The notes under the pieces are model-generated. The model did no database searches, had not been told where the DNA came from, and saw only the letters and a program-made list of their open reading frames with translations. A stretch of DNA of 64,000 nucleotides from Branchiostoma floridae (Eukaryota > Chordata > Leptocardii > Amphioxiformes > Branchiostomatidae), in assembly GCF_000003815.2 (NCBI RefSeq), contig NC_049979.1:26024340-26088339 (forward strand), given 5' to 3'. The first letter of the stretch is position 1; every line of letters begins with the position of its first letter. Below are positions 22,231 to 35,600 of this stretch, one piece after another. A program made the position numbers and the translations under genes.

Positions 22231-22500
22231 GTCATACCCACCTGAGAAAACACATTTAATTTATCAATGCGAAATGCGCCTAAAGTTGAGAAAATTTGGT
22301 GCCCTTGAACAAAAATTGTTACAACAGCAATGTTCAAGTGTACGAATCAGGTATTTGAATTTTCGACCACACCGCACTCGGTGGGTGCAGAGTATGTTTG
22401 AATTATTTGATGGAAGCCTGTGTGATAAACCTTTGAAGCCTGTGTGATATGGCTTTTTATCACCCGGTTCTATACACCTGTATTGAATGTTTTCATGGCC
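22231..22500. mobile_element. Family B element, right end truncated (unit 3)
   Basis: Array copy of 4534-4808. It begins GTCATACCCACCTGAG, but the right terminal CAGGTGTGAC is missing, with the sequence passing directly from TGGCC to CATAAAG. Confidence 0.5.
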
Positions 22501-23359
22501 CATAAAGTATTATATGTAATTCACAAACCTGTCATTATCTCCCAGTGTTGTGGTACTGATGTCTGTGACTTTACTCTTTCCTGTAGCATCACTGTAAGGA
22601 ACCAAGAACAATGACAGTGTTGTTGTAATCACATATCTTCAACAGTATTGTACACTCAGTGCAATAATCAACTTTGCATGCATCTTTGATCTATAAACAA
22701 CAGACAAAGGCAATACATTTAAGAGAAAGGATCAGTTCGAAAACCAATGCCCGTGTCTAACTTGCATCCCCACCTTGGTATGTTTGGATGGTGGTTATGG
22801 TCTGCAACAGGTTTTCTGATGTTCCCACACTGCTGTCCCATGGATGATCTTCTCTGTCTCCGTTTCGATTCATTTGATACTGACTGTGGCAAAATCATCA
22901 TTTTATAACTGTCAGCATTTTCATGCCTTAATTGGGCTCTTCTAAAATCCTATAGAATATCCCATAGAATATGATAACTGGACAAGGCATGCTCCTTTTG
23001 CATTAATTTTACACTTATTGTATATATAAGTAATCTAGGTCTTTATACATTTATTATTTTGTGAGGTATGCACACAATACCCATCACACAGCTGGAAAAT
23101 CTTCTACTCGATTAGTGTTCTCTAAATGACATTTTCGGCAGTAGTTATTATTATGCCTGGTCTTCTCTTGATTGTCTCATAATTTTTGAGATTGGCTGAT
23201 GTTCACAGGACACCAGGCCAATGTCCAAGGACATGGTAAATTTTCAGGTAAAAAAATGTGTGCGATCATACTATCTCATGTCAGGGCGTTCATACACTAA
23301 GTGTCATTTTGACTATGTGATTATGATGGGGACTTAACTGCTATATTGTAAATTCTTAC

Positions 23360-24064
23360 CAATTTTACTGCTTTCCTGATCTTTTCTGCATAACGTATAC
23401 GATGGCCCAAAGTCTGTTTTGTCACAGAATCCTCACAACTTCTCAGGGCTTTCTTGTACATGGCAGCTGCCTTGGAGAACTGGGATACATGCGAGGTTTT
23501 CTTGCCTTTCTCAAGATAGAAATCTCCAAGAGATTTCAAAACCTCAACCTCCAAGAACATGTCACTATTTTCTATTGCAGTCACTAATGTTTCTGTGTAA
23601 GTCTCCTCAACACATTGCTTGGATTTTTTGTCACTTCTGTCTAATTTGTCACAAATCTCTGCCACCCTTAATACATTACTGTCAGCAGTACCCCAGTAGT
23701 CTGGTAACAACCACCGGAAGTGTGGACTGTACCCCTGCAGCAGTTGTCTGGAGAGTTTCTCCATGTAGCCGATACGATGTTCCAGTGTTTCTCCCATGTC
23801 TGGATCTGTGCAGCGCAGTAGGGCAGCAGCATACAGGGCAGCAGCCTTGTCAAACTCTGCCGAATCTTTGCTGAGCTTGCCTTTCTGAAGACGCAGGTCT
23901 CCAAGACTTTTCAAGACTTCTACCTCAATCAAGAGGTCCATGTGAACAATAGCTTCCCTCAGTGCCTCCCGTCCATAACTGACTTCTAGTTCATGCTGAC
24001 TCTTGAGACACAACTCCAGGTCCTGTAACTTGTCTGCCAGGCTGGTCATATTGATGTCAGACAT
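23360..24064 (-). CDS. Copy 3 exon 1: N-terminal helical module
   Basis: An open 235-codon exon starting [16 protein letters not shown] and ending at a GTAAGA donor, equivalent to copy 1 exon 1 with one extra codon (GREAL against GQAL). It retains both [10 protein letters not shown] repeats. Its integrity, with damage limited to the last exon, suggests the copy was disabled recently. Confidence 0.7.
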
Positions 24065-24580
24065 ATTGTCATTTCAAGTCCAAACTCCAACTGTTGATTA
24101 AAATGAGAGTATTTTGTAGTCTTGGAGGCAATATGCATGATTGTAGACCTATGTTACTTATTATTGAATATACTCAGACTCTAATCATCAATAGGCCGTA
24201 GATTACAAATTAAGGAGTGGAGGCCTAAAACGTAACATTCAAATGGCTGTAAGAAGTATAATTGATATTATACCCATATACACAATGTTTTCTAATCTTC
24301 TTGGTTCAAGTAGATAATATTTCCTTCATTAAACTTTTGGTTTAGATGTGAGAAACCTTGTGATGAGCACATGTTTTGACAGGAATCATTGGTGTCTTTT
24401 AAACCATTGTGACACCATTAATTAGCTTAAAATAGTACAAAATGTCTGTGCTCTTGTTGATATGCAATCATGTACCCCAGTAGTTCAGACACCATGCACA
24501 ATATACAAATATTTGCACAATATACAAATATTTGTAGACTTCCATAGCCCTGTAACCTGTAAGGATGTACATGTACATTG

Positions 24581-24718
24581 TACTGTAAATGCATTTAATT
24601 TCGCAGTAGTGGGAAAATGGACTTTTTGCAGTGGTTTTAATTTCGCGGTAGCATCATAGACTGTTGAGTCACATACTATAATGGATGTGTTTGCGCGAAC
24701 ATTTCTGCATTTACAGTA
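24581..24718. mobile_element. Family A foldback element (unit 3)
   Basis: Starts TACTGTAAATGCATTTAATT and ends TGCATTTACAGTA. It is the array copy of 7098-7284. Unit 3 lacks the other family A element present at 6478 in unit 1: the flanks close up without it near 24150-24175. Confidence 0.65.
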
Positions 24719-25150
24719 AACAAACCTGTATAAATCGAACCTGGATCTCTGAGACTCCACAGCTGCAAACTCAACTGTGGGTAGAGACTTGTTCCTCTCT
24801 TCTGACAAAAGTTCTGTTTTTTTTTCCCCTCTGGCTTGTCATGTACCACTACTGGGACTTTTCATGCGGTCATACCTAATATTTATATTAGGAGTTAGTC
24901 TTATGATCGACTCTGTAAACCATGACATAGTATAATAGATCACTTATTACCTCATGTTTACACCTTTGGTCACTTGGCTCTGTGTGACGGCTACACAGTC
25001 ATGTAGTTCTCTTATTACATTGTGTACACAGTTACTCTATGTTGGTACAGCTTATAAACAAAGAGACAAGATAGATATACATTATAAAAAATACAGTAGT
25101 TAATTTTTTGTCCCCAATTCTGGGGTCTGACACGGTATGCCCTATCCCAA

Positions 25151-26622
25151 TTAGGGTCGGACAAGTCCACTAGCTCTCTAATTGTTTAGGGCAAGTGAAT
25201 TTAAGTGCTGATGAGGCAAGTGCATGTCCTAACCTACTTGTCTGATCAGGCAAGATTTTTCCATTGTGTGAGATGTTGAATATACTTGTCACTTTTTACA
25301 TTCATTACATCAAGCAATGGTGGTCAACATAGAAAAATAGAAGCAAAAATAAGAATTCCATTGCTGGAATTGAAAATGCATATTATATATTAATTTTTTA
25401 TGTTACATGTAATACAGTATAATTCTTGGCTTTGTATATATCGCTTCTCTGCTGTTCTGTCTAGAAACCTTGACCATGTTAGCATCTGGAATCGTCTAAA
25501 TTTTGGACACAGACGGTGATTGGTCCCTACATAGGAGCGAATTATGGAATGGATTCAAGCGCTCTTAAAAACAGGCATTCCAACACAGGACAAGCCCTCC
25601 GTCCACTTTCGGAAGGCCTGTTGTCTTCGAATGAGCATTCTAGAACTCATTCCTTAATTTGTTCATTAACTGCTGTTAGCACCAAACAGTTTGAATGTGC
25701 AGGTCTCCAGACTGATAGCAGAAGCGAACATAGGAGCGAACTACTGTCCGGATGGTACCCAGGCTAGGGTACCTAAGCATTAGCAGGAATGATATGAAAT
25801 TTGTATGAATCTTACGAAAAACGCATCAATTAAAATTATTAGAAAATATATGAATAAACGTTTTATGAAAAAGGCACAAATTACTGCAAACATGTATGAA
25901 TCTTATGGATACGCACGACTCACTTTTTCTGCACAAATCCTTTTGACACTATTACACAGGAATCACTATGTGAAACAAATCCTATGGGATATACATGTTA
26001 TACATTGTACAGTAATTTGATGCAAACTGCCTGAGTCACTGCTGAGACAAAGCTAAGCAAGATAAACAAGATGTTATTGAAGTACTTTAACTGTAGTATC
26101 CAACACAAAAATTGGACTCACCCAAATTTTCAACTGAACAGCACCAGTCATTGTCAAGGAATGAACAATCCACTGCTGTCGTGACGTTACGTTATGTAGA
26201 TAGAACATGTGACTCAGAAAGCAGTGGATCTTACGCTGCAGCAGGAAGTCTATGGCGCCCATCGTCTTTGTTCAGGAATGGTTGTAAAGCTCTGATGTAG
26301 ATGGCTTCTTTAATCCCTCTAGCAAAAAAGTCCGGCCCTATGTCAAAGATTTTAACTTTGTCCAGTTTTTGTGTTGGATATTACAGTTAAATTACTTCAA
26401 TGATAACTTCTACCAACACAGACATACATGATGTTGGTGTCGTGTGTGGGGACTAGAAAGATTCGGTGTGCCACACAAAATAAAGCAAAAGAGTAGCTCA
26501 CAGGCTATTGAATACGTCTTAAAGTTTGTGATGTTATCTGTCTGTTCATCATGGCATGAGGATAGTTTAGAACATGTTCTACGTATTAACATGGCTTGTG
26601 CTGTATTTTGTATACCTTACAG
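25151..26622. other. Junction between TPR array and VPS54: no gene seen
   Basis: Begins at the abrupt right edge of the array. GAACATAGGAGCGAA-like motifs occur twice (around 25530 and 25728), and GGTACCC/GGGTACC form a short hairpin near 25755. None of the N-terminal VPS54 exons expected upstream of 26623 were recognised here. The segment 26077-26400 is a retroelement relic described separately. Confidence 0.5.
26077..26400 (-). mobile_element. GIY-YIG retroelement C-terminal fragment between inverted repeats
   Basis: On the minus strand about 26362-26237 reads as a protein fragment containing ARGIKEAIYIRALQPFLNKD followed by DGRHRLP, then a stop. The pattern EAIYIR-x-x-x-P-x-LNxDxGR is typical of the C-terminal end of GIY-YIG-type endonuclease domains in retroelements such as Penelope-like elements. 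The fragment is enclosed by 41-bp inverted repeats with 38 matches (26077-26117 and 26360-26400), containing ATCCAACACAAAAA. Penelope-like elements are known for terminal repeats in both orientations. The frame is broken and the element is inactive. Confidence 0.55.
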
Positions 26623-29600
26623 GGACAGAATCCACAACATAGACTCTGTGCTGGCTAAGGGGTCCCTACAGCTTCTACAACTGTCCAGAAGCAGACAAAA
26701 CTATACAAAACTCTACCACATGGTAAGTAGAGAATCAAATTGTCTATTTTTTCACATTAGAAATAACAACATTTCAGTCTTACTAATCTTTAGAATAATG
26801 AAGAAAGTATGTACTGTAAAATTGTAAAGCTGTACTTATTGGTAACAGGAAAAGAGGTTGGCAGAATTGTGAGTGCTGAGGTTTCGTTTAAAATAGCCCG
26901 AAACTTAGGTCATTTATAAGATTAAATCAGTGATGACTAATATGCAACAACACTCAACATAGATGTGATCAGCTTAAGTAGAATTTGCAAAGTTTTTGTG
27001 TTTTGTTTATGACATTTGTGTTTTGTCTGTGAGAAAAATATCCACAGATTCCTATTTTCTTTTTGCCTGCCCATTTTTTTCATTTAAAAAAAAAATTTAG
27101 TCCTGAGAAAAAATGACACAGGTTTTGCTATAATCACAAACCTGTAAATATTGCCGTTCAGAGCCACATACACATAATTTCAGTCTAAAACAATGCCTTT
27201 TGTTCAGTAGCAAATCAATGGAAGGAAATTATTGTATATGATATGCCATTAAAGTCCTCAGGCTGTTGTTATTTGTGTTATTTATGCCATATATCCTCAC
27301 CCAAGACCTTTTGAAAAAAATTCTTTTTTTGACGGTCCAATTTTTTCTGAAAAATTCGAGAAGCAACAAATAAATTTGGTGCTGCCACTGCCTAACAAGA
27401 TTTTAGATTTATAGGTTATTGACAGATCCCTGCTGTACTTTGTTGTGTTGTAGATGAAAATGATGGCCACAGTTCACCAGACCCAGCCCATGGTTCAGGT
27501 CCTGCTGTCCACCAGTGATTTTGTTGCAGCACTAGACCTCATCTCCATAACACAGCAGGTACTGGCCAAGGACCTGGCTGGTATACAGAGTTTTAGGTAA
27601 GCCTTTTGTTTGCCATGACTTTTACAAGCTTGGTAAGACCGGACTGTAAGGTTCGATCTACATACACTGAGATGCACTCCCACTCTTTTCAATGATGGGT
27701 TCTTAAAGTGCTCATGTGGTGGCTCTTCTCAAATACGGGACCTCCATCTGTACGCACCTCTTAAAATGCTGTATGTTGGTACCTTAGCTGCAAGTTTAAT
27801 TTGTGTTTCCCTTGACGTCATAAGGGAATATCATGCACGTACAAGCTACACAGTGTACAAAATACTTTTCTGGAGCAAAAACTAGGTTGCACAACTTAAT
27901 TTCAAGTTGCACCACCTACAAGTCAATAATTTCTGAAAAAAAAGGTACTGTAACAATACATACATGTTTGGCTGATATGAAACGGAGCTGCCTCAGTCCA
28001 TTTATTTCTTCCAAGTAAATTGACAAGTTGAACGAAATCGAGTTCTGAGGCTCAAAATCTAAGTTGTACCCTGTGCAACCTGAGTTAAGAAGTAAGTTGC
28101 ACCAAGCAAAAAGTGGCAAGTGGGTATTTTGCATGCCGAAGTAGTACTAAAAAGGCAACAAAACACACACAGCATCTTTGTATTGATGGAATTGTTGAGG
28201 ACTTGCTCAATGGACCCTTCCAGCCGAACACCATAAGCGCCACCCCCTATTCGATCTCGGGTTCTATTTCAAAACCTCAGTCAAAAATGGCGCGAGTGGC
28301 AAAAACATGGCCACCGCCGCTATAAGCTGAAGATACCGACTGACTTCGGTTTAGCTTTTTGGGCCCTGAAATCCTCCCAGAACGGGGAAAAGAAAAATGC
28401 TATGGATTCTTTGTGGAAGGCTACATCCACTGGGTACAGTCGTTTGAGGAGGGGACGTATATAGTTGCGGTAAGGGCGATATAATTTCAGTCAAAGCGGA
28501 AGCGGGAGGCGCGCTCCATAAAATTACCTTGTTGGTGGGATAGAGTGCCCGGCTTCTGACATGCGGTCGATGCAGGTGTAAAGCTGGGTACGTATATATG
28601 CAACACTGCGGCGTTTGTTGCATGCATGGCATGTGCATACATGCTCAGGAGAAAAAACAAATTAAGAAGAAAGCAGCTTGGTCACTCACGGAGAGGGAGC
28701 TTGTACCACACACCAAATATAAGAACCTACTTCAAAGTCCACTAATGTAGAGTCCCATCTCTTCTACATACACTGCTTTACATGCGCATCCTGTCCAGGA
28801 ACAAAGTAATGCTATGTAGCGCCTACCCTTCCCAAAACAACTATACTCAGCCGGTATAGTCTTCAACAAAAAAGGCATAGCATTTTTCTTTGGCCATTTC
28901 TGTCCCGCTAGGGCTGCTTTTGACCGAGTACTCGAAATAGAACAGGGGGTTCTATTTGTTCGATATGGCGTTCGGCTGGAAGGGTCCACTGCTTGGCCGT
29001 GGCACAACCACAAATGTACCTTAGCTTCAGTAAAATACCCTCTTGACCAAAGCTAGGTTGTCATTGTCAACTGAGTCAACGAAATTAGTATACATGTATA
29101 ATCAGAGCCTGCTTTGTATTCAAACCCAGATAGGTCAACAATCCTAACTCCTAATTCAAAGTCATGAAACTATTGCAACTTTTGTGTATTTTAGATTACA
29201 ATTAAATGATAAAAGTAGATGTAGTTAAAGATATACCCAAACAAAGTCCTAAAATTGTCTTTTCTGTAGTAAATTTTCACCAAAACATTGTTGGATGTAA
29301 ATTATGCAAATTTGTCAGATGAAGACTAAATGGAATGTTTGTTGGAATGTTGGAATAGACACCTGGGTCTACAGCTGTGTGAGCTGGAGCGTGTGATTGA
29401 CAGGATGATGCAGGAAGACTTCCAGCGCTACGCTGTGGAAAACTTGGCACGGCCAAAAGAGGACGGAATACAGCTGTTTGAAGAGGTACAGTGTACTGTA
29501 AATGCATAAACGTTCTCTGTAGTTTTATGTACTTTGTGCTTTTAGCACTTTAAACCACATAGAAACTTTTTTTGTTCTGTTTTATGGCATGCCCGTCTAC

Positions 29601-32600
29601 CCCCTTGTTTTAGCACTTACTAGGGGTGGGTACCGGTACAGAAAATTCAGGTCCAGGTCCTGTCCAGGTCTAGAAGATCAGGTCTAGGTACGGACCTGAA
29701 CCTGGACCTGATTGTCTGAAAAAGCTTGTGAAAGGATGATACACAAAACAATGGTCCATTTCGCTTCTAAGGATTCTGTTTAGTGACTTCCACTGACATT
29801 TTAAAATTCTATCTTGAATAGTTCAGGTAAACAACACTAACTTTGATCAAGTTTGACTGGAAAAACTTGGCAAAATGACTATCAACTTTCTTTTATTTCG
29901 CTCTTGTTATTTTCTTGGGCCGGTAAGCCACAAAAGGCTTGAACGCCTGCCAATATAATCTGTTCATTTTCTAATTGGTCCATATGATCCGGTCCACTGA
30001 TTTTTTTAGGTCCGTTTTTTCTGGACCAGTCCTACAAGAAAAATTGGCTTTGAACCGGTATGGTCCAGTGCCCACCCCTACTACGTACTGTATTTGAGGC
30101 ACAGGTTTTAGTAATAGTGCACAAATACAAGCTTGTGTTTGAGGAATAATTGCAGACAGACCAGATATTCAAACACTGAATTATAGTTCTGTTACATGTT
30201 TACTGTATTGCATTTCTCTACATGTCTAGATTATGGCAGCACTGCTGAAAGCGATTGATACTGTATATCTGTCTAGCACTGTTGCCGAGTTGTTATTGTC
30301 ATAATGAATGAACTGCAATCAAGCAATACTCAAAACTCTTCACTGAGGCTTGGAATCTTTGATTTTTTAATGTTCTTCAGGAACGTCTGACCTCTCTGGT
30401 GTACGGGTTGCTACGGCAACACAGGTTTGAGTTCCTCGAAGTGATGAGAGAAGAAGCAGCAACTGCAATAAAAGCAGGCATAAAACAGGTTAGTGTAATC
30501 ATTCTGCTCATGTTATCCAAACTTTGGAGCCAGGGTTCAAAATACCAGGTTGTGCAGTGCAACCACATATTGTTTGGCACAAATTAGCACAATGACTTAG
30601 CAATGAAACTATATAAAATATTTGTGTTCGAGCTATGGTTCTTTGAAATGCAAATCAAGGACACCAACATGGCAGTCAGTACGTGTCTGCTTCATTGATA
30701 TGAACAGTGGGGGAAAATGCCGGTGGCAAATGCATTTCATAACATTCAGGTCTGTGTGATTTTTACTATGCACAGGCCCACATTGTTCTTATGCAATGTT
30801 TTTGTCTTGTTGTGACCTTTACTTAGCTCGGTTGGGCAAAAATGTACGTACAATAAAGGTCTTCATTCATTCATTACAGCGTATTAAGATTGAAAAGTTG
30901 CTCGAAAATGTCTTTGTCTTTTTCCAGACTGTTGCAGAATTTGTGTCCCAAGTGGACACCATTGATAATGAGTCTGTAGGAAGGTACGTGTACATGTACT
31001 ATTATATCTTACCAATAACTACTTCACAATGTACATGTCTGACTAAGATGATTGAATGTCTGTATTAATGTGAATAGATGCATTTGGGACCGCATCCTTG
31101 CCGCTACGTCCCAAAGTGGCAAGGATGCGTAACATATCAAGTTCAAGAACATTCCATGTCAAGTAATTATGTCACAATACAATAGGTTAAGTTTGGATTA
31201 CACCGACTGTATAGTTCATATAGCCTCGATAGTATTTGTTTGATTTTGTACTGATGAAGGCGACAGATTGTCAGCGAAACATTTACTGAAGAAGTGAAGA
31301 AGGTTGAGTAACAAAGAAGACTTTGTTCAATTCAAGACACAAAATTATGCACAATGTAGGTTTCCTAAAAATCATGCTGTTCTACAGCTAAAAAAAAAAA
31401 TCAAACTTCTGCTGCAGTACCAAGGTCACACACTAGGGGGCCCAAAATCGACCTTGACCTTTGTCTTCCAAACATCTACCATCATACCAAATATCATGGC
31501 AATCCATCCAGAAGTTCTAAAGTTAAGCTGACTGCAAATATCCGGACACACAGACAGACAGACAGACAGACACACACACAGACACACCAAAAACTATACC
31601 TCCATTTTTCATGGAGGTGAATATATACAATTTCCCACCTATGTGTTATATTTTTGACACAATGTCTGTGTCGGTACAGCCTTGCAGACCAGATGCGCAT
31701 GTTAAACTTCCAGCAGTGGTTGGCTATGCTGGGAGAGGTCTTCACCAAACTCCTCCTGTTAGTCAGCAGAGTCAAGGTGGGACAAATATTCATACCTGCA
31801 TGTACCGCTAGTTCACTATAATCCGTGGGTTACTGTAAATGCATTTAAGTCGCGGGGATTTAATTTTGCGGTAGCGGGAAAAGGGACTTTTTGCGGTGGT
31901 TTTAAATTCGCGGTGAATTGGCCACTGCAAAAACCGCGAACACAAAACCACCGCAAACATTTCTGCATTTACAGTATCCTATAAGCTGGTGTGTTACGCT
32001 GAAGGCCTATTATACCGGCTATATAAAGACACAGATACAGATATCCATTGTTTTTATAGACAGGATATTTAGGAATACCAAGTAGATAGACTCGATATCC
32101 CTTTTTAATTTTCTGTATGCAGAAAAAACAAGCCAAAAATAATACTTCCCTCCCTCATCTGTGGTATGATATTTTACAATTTCATCAAAATTTTGTAACA
32201 AAATTTACTCTAGAAAGAAGCATTTGACATAACAGATCATATTAGTTATAAGACATGTTTTTGTTTTTAGTATTTGTGGCAATATAACTCAAAGATATAT
32301 ACATGTATGTTATATTATGTACATAATATCAGCAAATCTATTGTACTGAATTGCAATACACTGCGTATTGTGAATCATGAAAACCAAGGATACTCAGAAA
32401 CATACAATGTACTGGTACTGGTATTTTTCATCTGCAGATGACAGCAGCAGTCATTCAGGGTGTAATACACCTGGCAGCTGGCAGGGGGCACTGCACCACT
32501 GAAGTAGGGGTTGCCCTAGGAGTCTCCAAGGCCAGCAGACCTGTGTCAACCAGCACCTCCCAATCCTCCAAGCCCGAAGCAGAGGCACCGGACGACAACG

Positions 32601-35600
32601 GCCCGCTGGAAAATTCGCACGAGGAATTTGTCAGCGAGGAAAACCGCGTCTTGGGTTTCCACGACGACCACGTTCTGACCAATGGGGACATTGCTGCTTT
32701 GTCGAACTCCGAGGAGTTGAGAACTAAAGAAAGAGAGAGTAGATCGTCAGTTGATCGCACTGCTGAAAACTCTGAGGAGAAAGCACAGCAGAATGGAGTG
32801 GATAGGACAGAACAACACTCAGAGCTGACAGCCAATGACGTGGCTGGTACCACGAGAGACGACCTGACAGAAAACTGCAGTGGTTCTGTAGATGATGAGG
32901 ATGGAGAGGATGTGGGGTATTATCTTGAAGACAGGTATTTATGATTATACTATGTATTAAAGTTGTGTGTAACTGTAGATTGTTGCCGTCAAAAGCACAA
33001 ATAACGACAAATTTTAAAATCTCCATTCAGTTTGTTTATTTTTGTTTATTTATTTATCCAGGGGTACATGTCGCCTGGCCGGCGTTTTTCAAAGATCCCT
33101 GGGGGGAAACCCCGTACATACATAGCAATAATCAATGACAATATAAAATTAAATAAATGGTAACACAGCAAGAATCAACAAAGAATAACGCAATTTAACT
33201 AAGGCAAGATAAGGCAAATCAATTGTACAACGTTAATCCTAATATAACTCCAAATCATAAGTGAAATCAAATAGGTAATGGGAATTTGCATACCAATGTG
33301 AACAGAAAAAGACATGACGGATTACATTTCAGACCATTATCATATGCATTCAGAGTACGTTAGTCCTGATCATATACATTTTGTAACTAATTTTCAACAT
33401 ATGACAATATATTTGTGTCAAATTCTCACATTTCAAGTGTTGGTACCAGAAATATGCCAGTTGCAGAATGTAAAAGAGATTCCCGAGTCTGGACCTGAAC
33501 CTGGATATAACTGTCAAAACTTGTGAATGGGCAATACTCAAAACAATGGTCCATTTCTCTGACAAAGGAATCTGTTCGATGGAATATCCCACTTTTACTG
33601 GCATTTTAAAATCCTTCTTGTAAGCAACACGTATGCCTCTAGTATGACTGATGTAGTAGAAAGTTAGTAAAAATGACTATCAAAGTTCTTTTTATTTTCT
33701 TGGACGGTTAAGCCCCAAAACATGTGAATGCCTGGTATAATCTGTTCATATGATAATAGGTCCAAAATCTGGTCCACTGACTTTTGTCAGGTCCTTTAAT
33801 TTCAAACCGGTCCAACAAGAAAAAACGGTTGTACCGGTACGTCGTACTAATCGCCACAGAGTTGGACAATCATTTAATCAAAAACCCTAACCACTAGTAG
33901 ACAACCTTGTCACCAGTGCATGTCATATTGGATGCAAAAATGTTAACATTGTTCTCCTGCTACTGTAGTGAACACACAGTGTACCTGAGTGAGACAGACT
34001 ATGTTAAGGTCTCCGTGACCTTAAAGGATCTTCTCTGCTTCCTGTGCGACCACGCCCACGACAGGTGTCTCAAGCTGCTAATGGCAAGGTCAAAGGTCAG
34101 TGATTTGTGAACCTTTGAGTTGATGCTGATTTTGTAAACATTGACATTTTGTAAACCGTCTTCCATTGGACATGTACAATGTACTTGTTGCAGACAATGT
34201 CATACCACTATTTTTCAGCCATGCCATGTAATGTACAGTCACAGTGTAAGTGATTCCTCAGTGCATTTTATAGCCAGATTGAGCTAGATTTCCTAAATAT
34301 AGGACAAAATGTGTTAGAAGTGGAGAAATGTGTGTGTATAGAATATTAGAAGTGGAGAAAATTTGGTGTCCTTGAAAGAAAATTGTAACAACAGCAATTC
34401 CAACATCAGAATCCGGTATTCAAATTTTCTATAGCATAGCACTCAGTACACTGTCATGTTAACGTGATGTCACTTTCAGTCATATTTGGAATACCTTGCA
34501 ACAAAATCTTCAAGTCTAAATAATGATTTTTTGATGACTGAATGTCCAATAAAAGGTGAATGTAACGGATGTACATATTTGGTGCAAATGAGTAGGTGTA
34601 TATTTGATAGAATGATACTGTCATTGCTGTGGTATATAAAAGCAGTGCTCAAAATCCTTTTTCTGTATAGCTGCACTGGTGCAGGTAACATTGAAAATTA
34701 CCTGCACCAGACAAATTATGAGTTTAGGAAGTATGAATCATACTAGAATTGTTTAGGAACCATTGCTTTTTTTCTTTTATACTTAATAGTTGGTACTGTA
34801 CTTACGTCAATGCGGCTAAGAACAATCCCTGTACATCTAGATCAGATAAAATTTATGTATAAAACTGAGTGCATGGACCAGTGCAGGTTAGGTGCAGGTA
34901 GACAGTAGAAATACCTGCACAGTTCCAATTTTACCTGCATATGCAGGTGGTATTTCGAGCCCAGAAAAGGAAAATGTTGAACCTTTGTTTCACATGATGT
35001 TTCTGTCCATGACTCGTTAGGATGGGTTTCTGGAGAGACTGACGTCCAGTGAGTTTGTCCAGTTGTCACGTGCAATAGAAGGGTTTGTGAAGGACTGTGA
35101 GCAGGTGTGTGGCAGGAGGAGTACATCACTGAGGGGAGGGCTACAGAGTCAGGTTAGGAACTTCATTCATTTATTCATTCTTTCCTTCACTCACTCACTC
35201 ATCCATCCATTCATTCAATTGGCATTCATTTATTTTCTCTCCTTCCTTTCCTCATTCATTCATTTACTAAATTCATTTATTCATCATTCATTTATTTACT
35301 CATGCATTTATTCATCATTCATTCATGTACTCTTCATTCATTCATTCATTCATTCATTCTGAATCATTCATTCATTCATTAATTCATTCGTTTGCTTGTT
35401 CATTTGTTCATTCACTCACTCATTCATTCGTTCATTCATTCCTTCACTCATCCATTCATTCATTCATTCATTGATTTACTCATTCATTCAATCATTCAAT
35501 CATTCATTCATTCATCATTCATCCATGTATTCACTATCCATTCATTTACTCATCCATACATTTATCATTCATTTATTCATTCATCATTCATTCATTTACT

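Larger units (their letters stand above)
18286..24064 (-). pseudogene. TPR-nucleotidyltransferase gene, copy 3 (two frameshifts)
   Basis: All five exons are recognisable: 24064-23360, 22883-22762, 22591-22529, 22023-21917 and 20913-18286, with usable splice sites. The last exon is broken twice. Near 20072-20076 five bases are inserted relative to copies 1 and 2 (TTTTTAATTTAAG against TTTTTAAG). Near 19018 one base is missing in the third TPR (AAGTTCATCCAGG against AAGTTTCCTCCAGG). The three resulting open segments are 20878-20060, 20051-18966 and 18969-18286. Conceptual protein would stop after the nucleotidyltransferase motif, before the TPR array. Sequencing error is possible for the single-base change but less likely for the 5-bp insertion. 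Confidence 0.75.
16227..25150. repeat. Tandem array unit 3
   Basis: Third direct repeat. It matches unit 1 from its start to the equivalent of about position 7710 and then stops abruptly at 25150, where it meets unrelated sequence (TTAGGGTCGGACAAG). Two inverted-repeat elements (16357-16831 and 17078-17736) have inserted into its 3' flank and are absent from units 1 and 2. The right end of the array is therefore inside the window. Confidence 0.85.

Noticed and set aside
32455-32853. Minus-strand open frame of 132 codons
   Set aside because: It is antisense to VPS54 exon 7, whose plus-strand reading is conserved in family and splice phase.
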